DNA of 64,000 nucleotides from Dactylosporangium aurantiacum (GTDB taxonomy: Bacteria; Actinomycetota; Actinomycetes; Mycobacteriales; Micromonosporaceae), in contig NZ_JNYJ01000008.1 in assembly GCF_000716715.1 (NCBI RefSeq), forward strand, positions 62,001 through 126,000, written 5' to 3'. The notes beneath the pieces were generated by a model, which made no database searches, had not been told where the DNA came from, and was given only the letters and a program-made list of their open reading frames with translations. The position numbers were made by a program, and so were the translations under genes. Of the stretch, positions 23,709 through 32,411 are shown in pieces. Every line of letters begins with the position of its first letter. Position 1 is the first letter of the stretch.

Positions 23709-24518
23709 TCAGTGCAGGACGCCGCCCGGCGGGGTGTCCACCAGCACCCGGGCCCCGGCGAGCGGCGCGTCGTCCAGCGCCGCCCGGTGCACCCGCACCG
23801 CCTGGTACGTCAGGCGCTCCGCCAGCGCGGCGCGCAGCGGCGGCCACAGCTCGGCCCGTCTCGCCGCGATGGCGCCGCCGACGGCGACCGCGTCGAGCCC
23901 CGCCGCGAGCGCGAAGTTGGCCAGGCCGCCGGCGAGGTGCCGGGCGTACCCCTGCCAGAAGCCCGGATCGTCGACGTCCTCGAGGGGCCTGCCGAGCCGC
24001 CGGCCCAGCGCCGCGCCGCCGAGCAGCGTCTCCAGGCAGCCGGTCTGCCCGCAGCCGCACCGCAGGTCGTTGCCGGCGACGAGCTGATGGCCGGCCTCGG
24101 TGGTGAGGGCGACGAAATGGCCGCCGGCGCCGAGCCGCAACGCCGCGCCGACGCCGGTCGACAGGGTGACGTAGCCGCACCGGTCGGCGCCGCGCAGGCT
24201 GCCCAGCGCGTGCTCGCCGAGCAGGCCGCAGGTCGCGTCGTGGGCCACCCGTACCGGAGCATCCAATGTGGACTCCAGGTCGTGGCGCAGCGGGCGGCCC
24301 TCGTAGCCGCGCAGGTGCAGCGAGACCCGCACGTCACCGGCGGCGGTGACCCGCCCCCCGAACGACACCCCGACGGCCGTGGGGGTGCCGGGGACGGCGT
24401 CGCGGAGCATGGCCAGCTGCCGCTCGTAGTCGGGGTCGGTGCGCAGCCGCACGACGGTGCCGTCGCCGGGGTCGACCCGGGTGTGCGTGCCGCCGATGTC
24501 GACGGCCACGACCGCCAC
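23709..24518 (-). CDS. ROK family sugar kinase-like protein
   Basis: 269 residues from GTG 24518. ATP-binding start VVAVDIGGTHTRVDPGDG; sugar-site AHDATCGLLGEHALG; STGVGAALRLG; the ROK zinc motif as GHQLVAGNDLRCGCGQTGCLET (Cys-x-Cys-x4-Cys with an upstream His). No DNA-binding domain is attached, so it acts as a kinase (glucose/N-acetyl sugar type) rather than a repressor. Start lies 7 nt after the stop of the small membrane protein upstream; cotranscription is likely. Slightly short for the family because the N-terminal lobe is trimmed. Confidence 0.88.
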   Translation of the reverse strand: MAVVAVDIGGTHTRVDPGDGTVVRLRTDPDYERQLAMLRDAVPGTPTAVGVSFGGRVTAAGDVRVSLHLRGYEGRPLRHDLESTLDAPVRVAHDATCGLLGEHALGSLRGADRCGYVTLSTGVGAALRLGAGGHFVALTTEAGHQLVAGNDLRCGCGQTGCLETLLGGAALGRRLGRPLEDVDDPGFWQGYARHLAGGLANFALAAGLDAVAVGGAIAARRAELWPPLRAALAERLTYQAVRVHRAALDDAPLAGARVLVDTPPGGVLH

Positions 24519-24525
24519 CGCCCGC

Positions 24526-24900
24526 TCAGCCGAGCTCGGGGCGGGGCTCGGGGGCCGGCTGGTCCCACGGCTGCTTCGGGCCGCCGGTCGCCAGCAGCGC
24601 CGCGATGATCAGGCTCATGCCCACCACGTGCAGCGTCAGGAACAGCAGACCGGTCGCCGCGAGGAGGGCCTTCGCCTCCCGCAGGCCGCCGCCGCCGATG
24701 AGCTGCGGCAGGAGCGCCACGTAGACCAGGTCGGCGAGGGCGCCGGCGAGCAGCACCGCGAGCCCGGCCACGCCGAGCGTCCAGGCGCGCGGCGCCAGGC
24801 GCCGCCGGCGCACGCAGAGCAGCACCACGCCCACGACGAGCGTGGCGATCGCCGGCATCGAGTACGCCATCTGCGGCACCGAGAAGTACAGCTCCCCCAT
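24526..24900 (-). CDS. Small membrane protein, unknown function
   Basis: 124 residues from ATG 24900 (MGELYFSVPQ). Three hydrophobic helices at about 10-30, 42-68 and 80-105, with a basic VRRRRLAPR loop between the first two and a Pro-rich cytosolic tail. No known family recognised. First gene of a likely two-gene unit with the ROK gene; diverges from the GNAT gene. Confidence 0.7.
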   Translation of the reverse strand: MGELYFSVPQMAYSMPAIATLVVGVVLLCVRRRRLAPRAWTLGVAGLAVLLAGALADLVYVALLPQLIGGGGLREAKALLAATGLLFLTLHVVGMSLIIAALLATGGPKQPWDQPAPEPRPELG

Positions 24901-24967
24901 GTGCCAGCACCGTAGTCGACGCGGGGGCGCCACGTCAGCCTCGGCCGCGCGCGACGACAATGGGCCG

Positions 24968-25471
24968 ATGATCGAGAACGTGCGGCACCCTGTCGAGGAC
25001 GACCATCCCCGGGTCGTGGCGGTGCTCGTGGACTGGTGGGACGGCATCGGCGGCGAGACCGGCGACCGGTACCGGTCGAGGCTGCTGCCCCGCCTGTTCT
25101 TCCAGCACTTCACCGACACCAGCTACGTGCTGGACCTGCCCGGCGGCGAGCTCGGCGCGTTCCTCGTCGGGTTCGTGTCCCAGTCGCGCCCGACCGTCGG
25201 CTACATCCACGTCGTCGGGGTGGCCCCGCGGCTGCGGCGCACCGGGGTCGGCGCCGCCCTGTACCACCGCTTCTGCACCGACACGGCGGCCCGCGGCGTC
25301 CGCGAGGTCCACGCCATCACCGGCCTCGCCAACCGCCGCTCGGTCGCGTTCCACACCGGCCTCGGCTTCACCCTGCGACCGGGCGACACCGAGGTCGACG
25401 GCCTGCCCCTGCACCGCGACTACGACGGCCCGGGCCTGGACGCGTTCACGTTCGTCAAGCACCTGCCGTGA
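24968..25471 (+). CDS. GNAT family N-acetyltransferase
   Basis: 167 residues. Acetyl-CoA site in the order expected: VGYIHVVGVAPRLRRTGVG (beta4 with the R/Q-x-x-G-x-G/A loop as RRTGVGAAL), then ANRRSVAFHTGLGF. Acceptor unknown. It overlaps nothing and is divergent from the 24526-24900 membrane protein, 67 bp away. The rest of the cluster gives no clue to the substrate. Confidence 0.9.
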   Translation: MIENVRHPVEDDHPRVVAVLVDWWDGIGGETGDRYRSRLLPRLFFQHFTDTSYVLDLPGGELGAFLVGFVSQSRPTVGYIHVVGVAPRLRRTGVGAALYHRFCTDTAARGVREVHAITGLANRRSVAFHTGLGFTLRPGDTEVDGLPLHRDYDGPGLDAFTFVKHLP

Positions 25472-25586
25472 CCGGCCCGCGGCCCGGCACCGGCGCGGTG
25501 GGCGCCCCGCGGCGCGGCACGGGAGCCGCGAACCATCGGCGCGGCCTCAGCGCACGACGGCGCCGCGGCACGGCGGAGGTGACGGC

Positions 25587-26036
25587 GTGAGCACGCGCGT
25601 CACGTTCTTCGACCCGGTGCACGGCATCGGGCTGCGCGTCGCCGCCGGCAGCGGCCGCAGCTGGCAGGACCTGCCCGGCGGCGACCCGGTCCACGCGCAC
25701 TGCACCCTGGACGTGCCCCGCGACACCCTGCTGCCGGCACCGGACGGCCAGGAGCGCCCGTGCTCCGACACGCTCTTCGTGCGGTGGGCCGACCTGGCCG
25801 CGTTCGCCGACGACCTGCTGGCGCTGCGCCCCGGCGGGGTCGCCCGCCTGGGCGACGTCCGCGCGTCCCTGGCGGTGCGGATGCGCCGCGACGGCCGCCT
25901 GCGCGCGGAGGCCGTGTTCACCGTCGGGCACCACGTGAGCACGACGGTGCGCTGCCACACCCTGTGGGACGACCACCACGGCACCGCCGCCGACCTGCCC
26001 GCCCTCGCCGACCAGCTGCGCGGCGCCCGGGCCTAG
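25587..26036 (+). CDS. Hypothetical protein, 149 aa
   Basis: Frame from GTG 25587 with GGAGGTGACG just upstream. Soluble, no signal or membrane segment. The composition is normal for a folded alpha/beta protein (VTFFDPVHGIGLRVAAGSG, FVRWADLAAFADDLLAL, LAVRMRRDGRLRAEAVFTVGHHVSTTVRC). I recognise no family. It is followed after 9 nt by another small unknown gene, so the two may act together. Confidence 0.7.
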   Translation: MSTRVTFFDPVHGIGLRVAAGSGRSWQDLPGGDPVHAHCTLDVPRDTLLPAPDGQERPCSDTLFVRWADLAAFADDLLALRPGGVARLGDVRASLAVRMRRDGRLRAEAVFTVGHHVSTTVRCHTLWDDHHGTAADLPALADQLRGARA

Positions 26037-26045
26037 GATCGACGG

Positions 26046-26546
26046 ATGTCGGTGTTGCTGGTGGGGGCGAACCCCGGGCTGACGGTGCGGCGCGACGGGG
26101 CGACCGTCGCGTTCGTGTCGATGTGGCGGGTGGACTGGTCGCCGCACGGGGCGGGGCGGGCGATCGTGCTGTGGCACGAAGGGCGCACCGGTGTCGTCAC
26201 CGCGACGCCCGAGCTGGGGCGGTGGCTGGCCGGCACGTTCACCCGGCACTTCCCCGAGGTCGAGGGCCTGCCGTGGCCGGAGCCGGTGGTGACCGAGGCG
26301 CCGGTCGCGTTCGGGCTCGACCTCGCCGCCGGCTGCACGGTCACCGGCGGCGAGGTCGGGGTGGAGCTGCGCGGGCCGTCGGGGCACCGCCTGATCACCG
26401 TCGAGAACTTCCAGGGTCAGGAGCTGAACCTGTCCACGGTGTACGCGAAGTGCGCCGGCGGCGGGCTCACGATCGGGGGGCGGCCGGTGCCGGGGACGGT
26501 TGCGGGGTTTGTCGCCGACGCCGAAGTGTGGACAGCACCGGGCTGA
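26046..26546 (+). CDS. Hypothetical protein, 166 aa
   Basis: ATG 26046, 9 nt after the previous stop. Soluble; starts MSVLLVGANPGLTVRRDG and contains FVSMWRVDWSPHG, a middle EVEGLPWPEPVV and a C-terminal LNLSTVYAKCAGGG. No family recognised. The layout suggests an operon with the preceding 149-residue gene. Its 3' end abuts the decayed minus-strand locus that begins at about 26547. Confidence 0.7.
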   Translation: MSVLLVGANPGLTVRRDGATVAFVSMWRVDWSPHGAGRAIVLWHEGRTGVVTATPELGRWLAGTFTRHFPEVEGLPWPEPVVTEAPVAFGLDLAAGCTVTGGEVGVELRGPSGHRLITVENFQGQELNLSTVYAKCAGGGLTIGGRPVPGTVAGFVADAEVWTAPG

Positions 26547-26666
26547 TCCGCAGCAGGAACTCCGCCGGTTGTCGATGGTGCGGTCCGGTGGCAGTACCCC
26601 CATGAGGAGCACCGTCATCGCGGCGCCGGCGATCCCGGCGGCCAGCCACCACCAGCGACGGATCAC
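26547..26666 (-). pseudogene. Remnant of a small membrane-anchored gene downstream of the carbamoyltransferase
   Basis: A GTG at 26666 overlaps the carbamoyltransferase stop (GTGA) and opens a frame beginning VIRRWWWLAAGIAGAAM, one clear TM helix, then VLPPDRTIDNRR. After about 37 residues the frame turns into low-sense Cys/Arg-rich sequence, and the continuation seems to move to another frame (PAEFLLRISPVLS). It then runs into the 3' end of the convergent 26046-26546 gene. This looks like the first part of the next operon gene, cut short. Confidence 0.5.
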
Positions 26667-28117
26667 GCCTTCGCCGTCCAGAACGGGCCCAGCGCCAGGG
26701 CGTCCATGTCGGTCGTGAGGTAGCAGCGCACCGCGTCCTGCGGGGTGCACACGATGGGCTCCTCGTTGTCGTTGAACGACGTGTTCACCACCATCGGCAC
26801 GCGGCTCGCGGTGCTTGACCTTCTCGTTGAGCCGGTCCTTGGAGTCGGCGCCGCGCGGGTCGGCGAGGATCGAGCGGTTGCCCAGCGCGCGGGGGCCGAC
26901 CTCGTTGCGGCCCTGGAACCAGCCGATGATCTTGCCGTCGGCGATCGCGGCGGCGGTCTTCGTGATCGGGTCGCGGCGCTCGTACTGCAGGCCGGCCTCC
27001 GTCAGCGCCTTCTTCATGTCGGACTCGGTGCAGGACGGGCCGAGGAAGATGTACTCGCCGCTCGGGCGGGGCTGACCGAGGCCGGTCGACACGACGGTCG
27101 CGGCGCCGAGCGCGGAGCCGTCGTCGGCGGCGGCCGGCTGGGCGAAGAACTCCTGGAACCCGGTCCGCAGCAGGATCTTGCCGTTCATGACGCTGTTGAG
27201 CGCGACGCCGCCGGCGGTGAGCAGCCGCGGGTTGCCGGTCTTGGCGTGCAGCCAGCCCGCGACGTGCAGGCCCGCCTCCTCCAGGGTGTTCTGCAGCGCG
27301 TACGCGACGTCGGCGTAGTGCTGCGGCACCGCGTCGCGGGTCTTGGGCCGGGCGGGCCGAACGTCGCCCGGAACTTGTCGGAGACTGGTGCTTGCCGGTG
27401 GCGTGGTGGCGGAACCAGCTCAGGTTCAGCGCGTAGCGTCCGTCACTGTCCAGGTGTACGAGCTCCCGGAACTGCTCGACGAAGGTCGGCCGCCCGTACG
27501 CGGCGAGCCCCATGATCTTGCCCTCGTCGCGGGTCGGGTGGAACCCGAGCCAGCCGGTGACGTCGGCGTACATGGCGCCGAGCGAGTGCGGGAACCTGAC
27601 CCTGCGCAGGTCGCGGATGCGGTCACCCTCCGCGGTGGCGAGCAGGGTGCTGGTGCCGTCGCTGCCGATGCCGTCCCAGGCGATGATCGCCGCGTCGTCC
27701 CACGGCGAGATGTGCAGGGCGCTGGCCGCGTGCGCGTGGTGGTGGTCGACCAGGTGAACCTTGAACTTGATCGGGCCGTCCTGGCCGGTGGCCGCGCGCG
27801 GCTGCGACGCCCGGCGGTACAGCACCAGCAGGGTGCCACCCATGTGGTGGTCGTCGGCGCTGGTCGAGGTGTGCCGGCCCGCCGTGGGCGCGGAACCCGC
27901 GGGCCTTGTCGCCGTAGTCGCCGGCGTCGTTGTGCAGCACGCCGAGGGTCGCCGGGAAGTACCGCAGGAGATGCTTCGCGGCGCGCCACAGCAGCTTTCG
28001 GCCCTGAAAAAAGTATGCGACATGACCGACGTCGGCGAGGGTGATACCGGCGTGGCGCAGGCACCACTGCACCGCCAGGGCGGGAAGAAGATCGTTCCGT
28101 CGCCCGACGACTTGCAA
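26663..28117 (-). pseudogene. Carbamoyltransferase pseudogene (NodU/CmcH family), truncated, frameshifted and internally deleted
   Basis: Pieces of one NodU/CmcH-type carbamoyltransferase lie in order on the minus strand but in different frames. About 28117-27880: NDLLPALAVQWCLRHAGI onward. About 27870-27370: VDHHHAHAASALHISPWDDAAII to SWFRHHATGKH, including GKIMGLAAYGRP. About 27330-26810: YADVAYALQNTLEEAGL, LTAGGVALNSVMNGKIL, GRNEVGPRALGNRSILADPR. About 26800-26663: PMVVNTSFNDNEEPIV to the stop. The first about 40 residues (with the HDSAAAL-type start) are absent, and about 80 residues between VKHRE and PMVVNTSF are missing. At least three frameshifts are needed. The family transfers carbamoyl from carbamoyl phosphate to natural-product hydroxyls. 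Confidence 0.85.
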
Positions 28118-28121
28118 AAGT

Positions 28122-28216
28122 ATTGACGTTGATCCCAGGTAAAGGAAGGCTTACTGCCGGATTGTTGACCGCCAGCAGATCATGACGGAAGATCAGTTGC
28201 ATTGACGCTGATCTCA
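28122..28216 (+). repeat. Pair of 16-bp imperfect direct repeats flanking an AT-richer segment
   Basis: ATTGACGTTGATCCCA (28122-28137) and ATTGACGCTGATCTCA (28201-28216) match at 14 of 16 positions. The 63 bp between them is the most AT-rich stretch of the window, and it lies between two truncated or frame-broken coding sequences. It may mark a recombination junction. Confidence 0.55.
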
Positions 28217-28296
28217 CGTTCGAGCTGAGCGACCCGGCCGCCTCCGCCGCTCCGTCGTGGTGGGCGTCCGCGGTCCGCGACGCGGAGCTGCACCAG

Positions 28297-29232
28297 GTGC
28301 GTGACTGGCCGGTCATGCGCACGCTCGCCGAGACCCGGCGCGGCCCGGTGCTCGCCGGCGCCTTCCGCGACGGTGGCAAGGTCGTCGGGCTCGGCTCGCT
28401 GCGGCTGCGGGGGCTGCGCGGGCTCGGCCTCGCCGTCGCCGACGTGGACAGCATGGTGATCGGCGCGTTCCCCGGCATCGCCCTGACCGGTGGGTTGCCC
28501 GGCACCCTGCACCCGTCGGGCGGGCCGCCGCCGGAGCTGTTCGGCGCCGCGGTCCGGGCCCTCGAGACCGCGCTGCGGCAGGCGTTCGGGCGTCGGCTGC
28601 AGGCCGTCCTGTACCGCCAGATCTACCGCCGCGAGCTGCCGGAGCTGCTGCGCGGCGTGGCCCTGGTCCGGGCCGGCGTGCCGGCGCTGCTGCTGCGCAA
28701 CACGTTCGCCGACTACGACGCGTACCTGCGCACGCTGCGCAAGTCCCGGCGGGTCGACCAGCAGCGGCTGGTGCGCAACATCGACGCCGACCCGTCCGTC
28801 ACCGTCCGCTTCGGCCCGGCCGCCGGCTCGGGACTGGACCCCGACGCGTTCTTCCGGCTGAGCGTCGAGTCGGCCCGGCGCAACCACACGGTGCGCTGGC
28901 CGCCGCTGCGGTACTGGCCGCGGGACCTCTTCGCGACCGTGCTCGAGCTGCCGGACGTGCTGGCGCTGAGCTACAGCGCACCCGACGGCTCGCTGATCGC
29001 CGCGACCCTCACCTTCGACCACCCCGTCGCGCCGGTGCTCGGCCCGTGGGGCGCCCGCCCGCTGGGCACCGACCGGCGCAGCGGCCTGTGGTTCGACCAC
29101 CTGGCCCGGCTCATCCGCTGGGGCATCGAGCAGCAGCGGCCGCTGATCATCGGCGGCAAGGGCGCGCAGGGCCCGAAGGAGGCCCTCGGGTTCGTCCCCG
29201 AACCCCAGTGGACCGTGCTGCGCCGGCTGTAG
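28297..29232 (+). CDS. FemAB/BioF2-like GNAT acetyltransferase (5' end uncertain)
   Basis: 311 residues from GTG 28297. Sense-looking coding continues upstream in the same frame to 28186 (IDADLTFELSDPAASAAP, then a WWASAVRDAELH stretch) without ATG/GTG/TTG. An ATG at 28182 (MTEDQLH) would lead into it if 2 nt were missing near 28200. So the true N-terminus is probably broken or uses a rare start. The body resembles the double-GNAT 'peptidogalycan/FemAB-like' family: RKSRRVDQQRLVRN, FFRLSVESARRNHTVRWPP, DHLARLIRWGIEQ and GGKGAQGPKEALGF. Predicted cytosolic acyl/aminoacyl transferase. It lies next to the decayed carbamoyltransferase, which suggests a former biosynthetic locus. Confidence 0.72.
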   Translation: MRDWPVMRTLAETRRGPVLAGAFRDGGKVVGLGSLRLRGLRGLGLAVADVDSMVIGAFPGIALTGGLPGTLHPSGGPPPELFGAAVRALETALRQAFGRRLQAVLYRQIYRRELPELLRGVALVRAGVPALLLRNTFADYDAYLRTLRKSRRVDQQRLVRNIDADPSVTVRFGPAAGSGLDPDAFFRLSVESARRNHTVRWPPLRYWPRDLFATVLELPDVLALSYSAPDGSLIAATLTFDHPVAPVLGPWGARPLGTDRRSGLWFDHLARLIRWGIEQQRPLIIGGKGAQGPKEALGFVPEPQWTVLRRL

Positions 29233-29309
29233 CCACGCGCCTTGGTCCGGCCGGAACGCCGGCAAGTGGTCCTTCCCGCGGGCCGGCGACCCGGGCGAGG
29301 CTGGAGCGC

Positions 29310-29990
29310 GTGCAGTTCCGTCATCATCCGCGGCTCCGCGCGGACTTCCCCACGCTCGTCGCCGGCACGCTGCGCCTCGACGGGGTGACGCCCGACGCGC
29401 CCGCCGACCCGTCGCCGTGGCTGGACCGGGCCCGCGCCCGGCTGGCCGGCACCGCCGAGGGGCAGCTGCCGGCGGTCCAGGCGTGGCGGCGCGCGTTCGC
29501 CGCGATGGGGCTCAAGCCCACCCAGTACCGCTGCGCCTCGGAATCGCTGCTGCGCCGCCTGCGCCGGGAGGGTGACCTGCCGTCGCTGCACCCGCTGGTC
29601 GACCTGTGCAACGCCGTGTCGGCCGCGTACGCGATCCCGGTCGCCGCGCTGGACCTCGACCGGATCACCGGCGACCTGGAGGTGCGGCGGGCCGCGGGCA
29701 CCGAACGGTACGACACCTTCGGCGGCGACGTGGAGCACCCCGAGCCGGGTGAGGTCGTGTTCGTCGACGGCGCCGGCCGGGCGCACGCGCGGCGCTGGAC
29801 CAACCGGCAGAGCGGCTGGTCGGCGATCGGCGCCGGCACCCGGCGGGCCTTCATCGTCACGGAGGCCCTGCACGAGGACGCCGCCGACGACGTGGCCGCG
29901 CTGCTCGCCGACCTCGCCGGTGCCCTGCGCGCGACCTGGCCCGCCGCGACCCTCGTCGAAGACCGGCCGGCGGCCGCCGCCCAGGCGTAG
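29310..29990 (+). CDS. B3/B4 tRNA-binding-domain protein
   Basis: 226 residues from GTG 29310. The B3/B4 domain (about 85-215), known from the phenylalanyl-tRNA synthetase beta chain, is shown by MGLKPTQYRCASESLLRRL, SLHPLVDLCNAVSAAYAIPV, DRITGDLEVRRAAG and WTNRQSGWSAIG. Stand-alone B3/B4 proteins are thought to edit or bind aminoacyl-tRNA, though the role in actinomycetes is unproven. Cytosolic, 77 nt after the acetyltransferase gene; no obvious partner. Confidence 0.88.
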   Translation: MQFRHHPRLRADFPTLVAGTLRLDGVTPDAPADPSPWLDRARARLAGTAEGQLPAVQAWRRAFAAMGLKPTQYRCASESLLRRLRREGDLPSLHPLVDLCNAVSAAYAIPVAALDLDRITGDLEVRRAAGTERYDTFGGDVEHPEPGEVVFVDGAGRAHARRWTNRQSGWSAIGAGTRRAFIVTEALHEDAADDVAALLADLAGALRATWPAATLVEDRPAAAAQA

Positions 29991-30113
29991 CCGCGGCAGC
30001 CACCACCCCCGCCCGGTGTCCGGCCGGTTGCGGCCCGCGTCGACCGCTCATGGCAGCATTCGTGTGGTCGATGTTGGCAGCGCACTGGCGACGGCACCGG
30101 ACGAGGAGACCGC

Positions 30114-32405
30114 ATGGGCGCACTGCGACGACTGCTGTCGATGTCCAAGCTGATGCGCACCTCGTGCCTGGTGCTGGTGGCGTGCGTCGCCTGGTTCGCG
30201 GTGAACCTGGTGACGCCCGTGGGACCGCCGGTGCTGCTGTGGGTGCCGATCCCGGTCGGCGCGCTGCTGCTGACCGCCGCGTTCCACCGCACCGCCCGCA
30301 CCGCGTCGCTGCCCGCGCCGACGCGGCGCTTCTGGGGGCACCTGAGCGTCTCGGCGTTCCTCGTCGGCGTCGCGCACACCACGCAGGCGATCGACGTGCT
30401 CGCCCACCCCGGCGTCGGTGGCGCCTACAACGGCCCCGGCCTGCTGATCTTCGACAGCGGCGCGATCCTGCTCATCCTGTACGCGCTGTACCGGCTGCCA
30501 CTGACCGCCCGCAGCGCCGGCGAGCGGCTGCGGGTGGCCCTCGACGGCGGGACGGTGGTGGCGGGCGCGGCGGTGTTCATCTGGCACTTCCAGACCCGCG
30601 ACGCGCTCGGCAGCGACAACCGCGGCCAGGTCGTCGGCTCGCTGATCCTCGGCGTGCTCGCGCTGGTGGTCGTCCTCGCCGTGGCGAAGGTGATGCTGTC
30701 GGGCTACGAGTTCATCGACAAGTCGGCCCTGCAGTGGCTGGCGTTCGCGATCTTCTTCGGCGCGACCAGCTCGCTGCTGCAGCCGCTGCTGGGGCCGGAC
30801 CGCCCGCACCTCATGGTCACCCAGGTCGGCATCCCCGTGGTGTGCTGCCTGGCGTCGTGGGCGGCGGAGCGGCAGCGCCGGGCGACCCGGCGGGTGGTGA
30901 CGGTGCGGCGCCGCCCGTTCAGCCTGGTGCCCTACGCCGCGGTCGTCGCCGTGTACGTGCTGCTGATCCTGGAGACCTGGAACGCCGGGCACGGCGACCA
31001 GAAGATGATGGTGGTCGGCGCGGTCACCCTCACCGCGCTGGTCATGGTGCGCCAGGTCGCCGCGTTCGTCGACAACGGGCGGCTGCTCGCCCGCCTCGAC
31101 CACGGCGCCACCCACGACGCGCTCACCCAGCTGCCCAACCGGTCGCTGTTCGGCCAGCGGCTGCAGCAGGCGCTCGCGGCCGAAGGCGCCGGCCGCGCGG
31201 GCCGGCCGGTCAGCGTCGCGCTCATCGACCTCGACGACTTCAAGGAGGTCAACGACACCCTCGGCCACGAGGTCGGCGACCTGCTGCTGGTCGACGTGGC
31301 GCGGCGCCTCGCCGGGTGCGCCGGGCCGGAGGACACGGTCGCCCGCCTCGGCGGCGACGAGTTCGTCGTGGTGCTGCCGGGCGCCGACCCGGCCGCGGCC
31401 GGCCGCGCCGCCGGCCGGATGGCCGACGCGCTGCGCGCCCCCGCCGTCGTCAACGGCCACGAGCTGCCGGTCTCGGCCAGCATCGGCATCGCCGACGGGC
31501 GCACCGGCGACGACCCGAGCGTGCTGCTGCGGCACGCCGACATCGCCATGTACGCCGCCAAGCAGCAGCGCGGCACCACGTTCCTGCACTTCGACGAGAC
31601 GATGTCGGCGCCGGGCGGCGACCACGCGCAGCTGCGTGCGGCGATCACCGACGGCCGGTGTTTCCTGGTGTACCAGCCGATCGTGTCCCTCGACGACGGC
31701 CGGCTCGCCGGCGCCGAGGCCCTGGTGCGCTGGGACCACCCCGAGCACGGCGTGCTACCGCCGGACACGTTCATCCCGCTCGCCGAGCGCACCGGACTGA
31801 TCGTGCCGCTGGGCCGGTTCGTGCTCACCGAGGCGGTCCGGCAGTTCGCGGCGTGGCACGCCCAGTACGGCGCCGCCGCACCGACCGTGCTGAACATCAA
31901 CGTGTCGCCGCGTGAGCTGCGCGAGGCGGACTACGCCGACTTCGTCGCCGGGACGCTCGCCACCCACGGCGTCGACGCCTCGCGCGTCGTGCTGGAGATC
32001 ACCGAGTCCCTCGCGCTGGACCTCGGGCCCGCCGTCGCCACCCTGGACCGGCTGCGCGCGCTGGGCCTGCGCATCTCCCTCGACGACTTCGGCACCGGCA
32101 GCTCCACCCTGCGCCTGCTGCACGACTGCCCCGTCGACGAGGTCAAGCTCGACCGGTCGTTCACCCAGGCGCCCGCCTCGGACCGGGCCCCGGTCGCCGC
32201 CGCCGTCATCCAGCTCGCCCGGGCCCTGCGCCTGCACGCGGTCGCCGAGGGCGTCGAGACGCCGGAGCAGGCCGAGCAGCTGCGGTCGCTGGGGTACCGC
32301 ACCGCGCAGGGCTACCACTTCGCCCGGCCCGTGCCGGCCGCGCAGCTCACCGAGTGGATGACCGGCCCGCCGGTGCCGGCGCAGCCGTCCGGGCTGGCGC
32401 GCTGA
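30114..32405 (+). CDS. Membrane GGDEF-EAL protein (cyclic-di-GMP turnover)
   Basis: 763 residues. N-terminal membrane part (about 10-315) with about eight helices, then a short coiled linker. GGDEF domain about 330-500: NRSLFGQRLQ, DLDDFKEVNDTLGHEVGDLLL, RLGGDEFVVVLPG (intact A-site). EAL domain about 510-750: GAEALVRWDHPEHG, LNINVSPRELRE, LEITESLAL, SLDDFGTGSSTL, AEGVETPEQAE (catalytic residues present). It can therefore in principle both make and hydrolyse c-di-GMP. In actinomycetes this messenger controls development and sporulation. The next gene is convergent, 6 nt away. Confidence 0.95.
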   Translation: MGALRRLLSMSKLMRTSCLVLVACVAWFAVNLVTPVGPPVLLWVPIPVGALLLTAAFHRTARTASLPAPTRRFWGHLSVSAFLVGVAHTTQAIDVLAHPGVGGAYNGPGLLIFDSGAILLILYALYRLPLTARSAGERLRVALDGGTVVAGAAVFIWHFQTRDALGSDNRGQVVGSLILGVLALVVVLAVAKVMLSGYEFIDKSALQWLAFAIFFGATSSLLQPLLGPDRPHLMVTQVGIPVVCCLASWAAERQRRATRRVVTVRRRPFSLVPYAAVVAVYVLLILETWNAGHGDQKMMVVGAVTLTALVMVRQVAAFVDNGRLLARLDHGATHDALTQLPNRSLFGQRLQQALAAEGAGRAGRPVSVALIDLDDFKEVNDTLGHEVGDLLLVDVARRLAGCAGPEDTVARLGGDEFVVVLPGADPAAAGRAAGRMADALRAPAVVNGHELPVSASIGIADGRTGDDPSVLLRHADIAMYAAKQQRGTTFLHFDETMSAPGGDHAQLRAAITDGRCFLVYQPIVSLDDGRLAGAEALVRWDHPEHGVLPPDTFIPLAERTGLIVPLGRFVLTEAVRQFAAWHAQYGAAAPTVLNINVSPRELREADYADFVAGTLATHGVDASRVVLEITESLALDLGPAVATLDRLRALGLRISLDDFGTGSSTLRLLHDCPVDEVKLDRSFTQAPASDRAPVAAAVIQLARALRLHAVAEGVETPEQAEQLRSLGYRTAQGYHFARPVPAAQLTEWMTGPPVPAQPSGLAR

Positions 32406-32411
32406 CCGCGG

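Noticed and set aside
26547..28117. Carbamoyltransferase frameshifts as simple sequencing error
   Set aside because: Single-base errors could explain the frame changes, but not the missing N-terminus and the roughly 80-residue internal loss. Still, resequencing is the decisive test.
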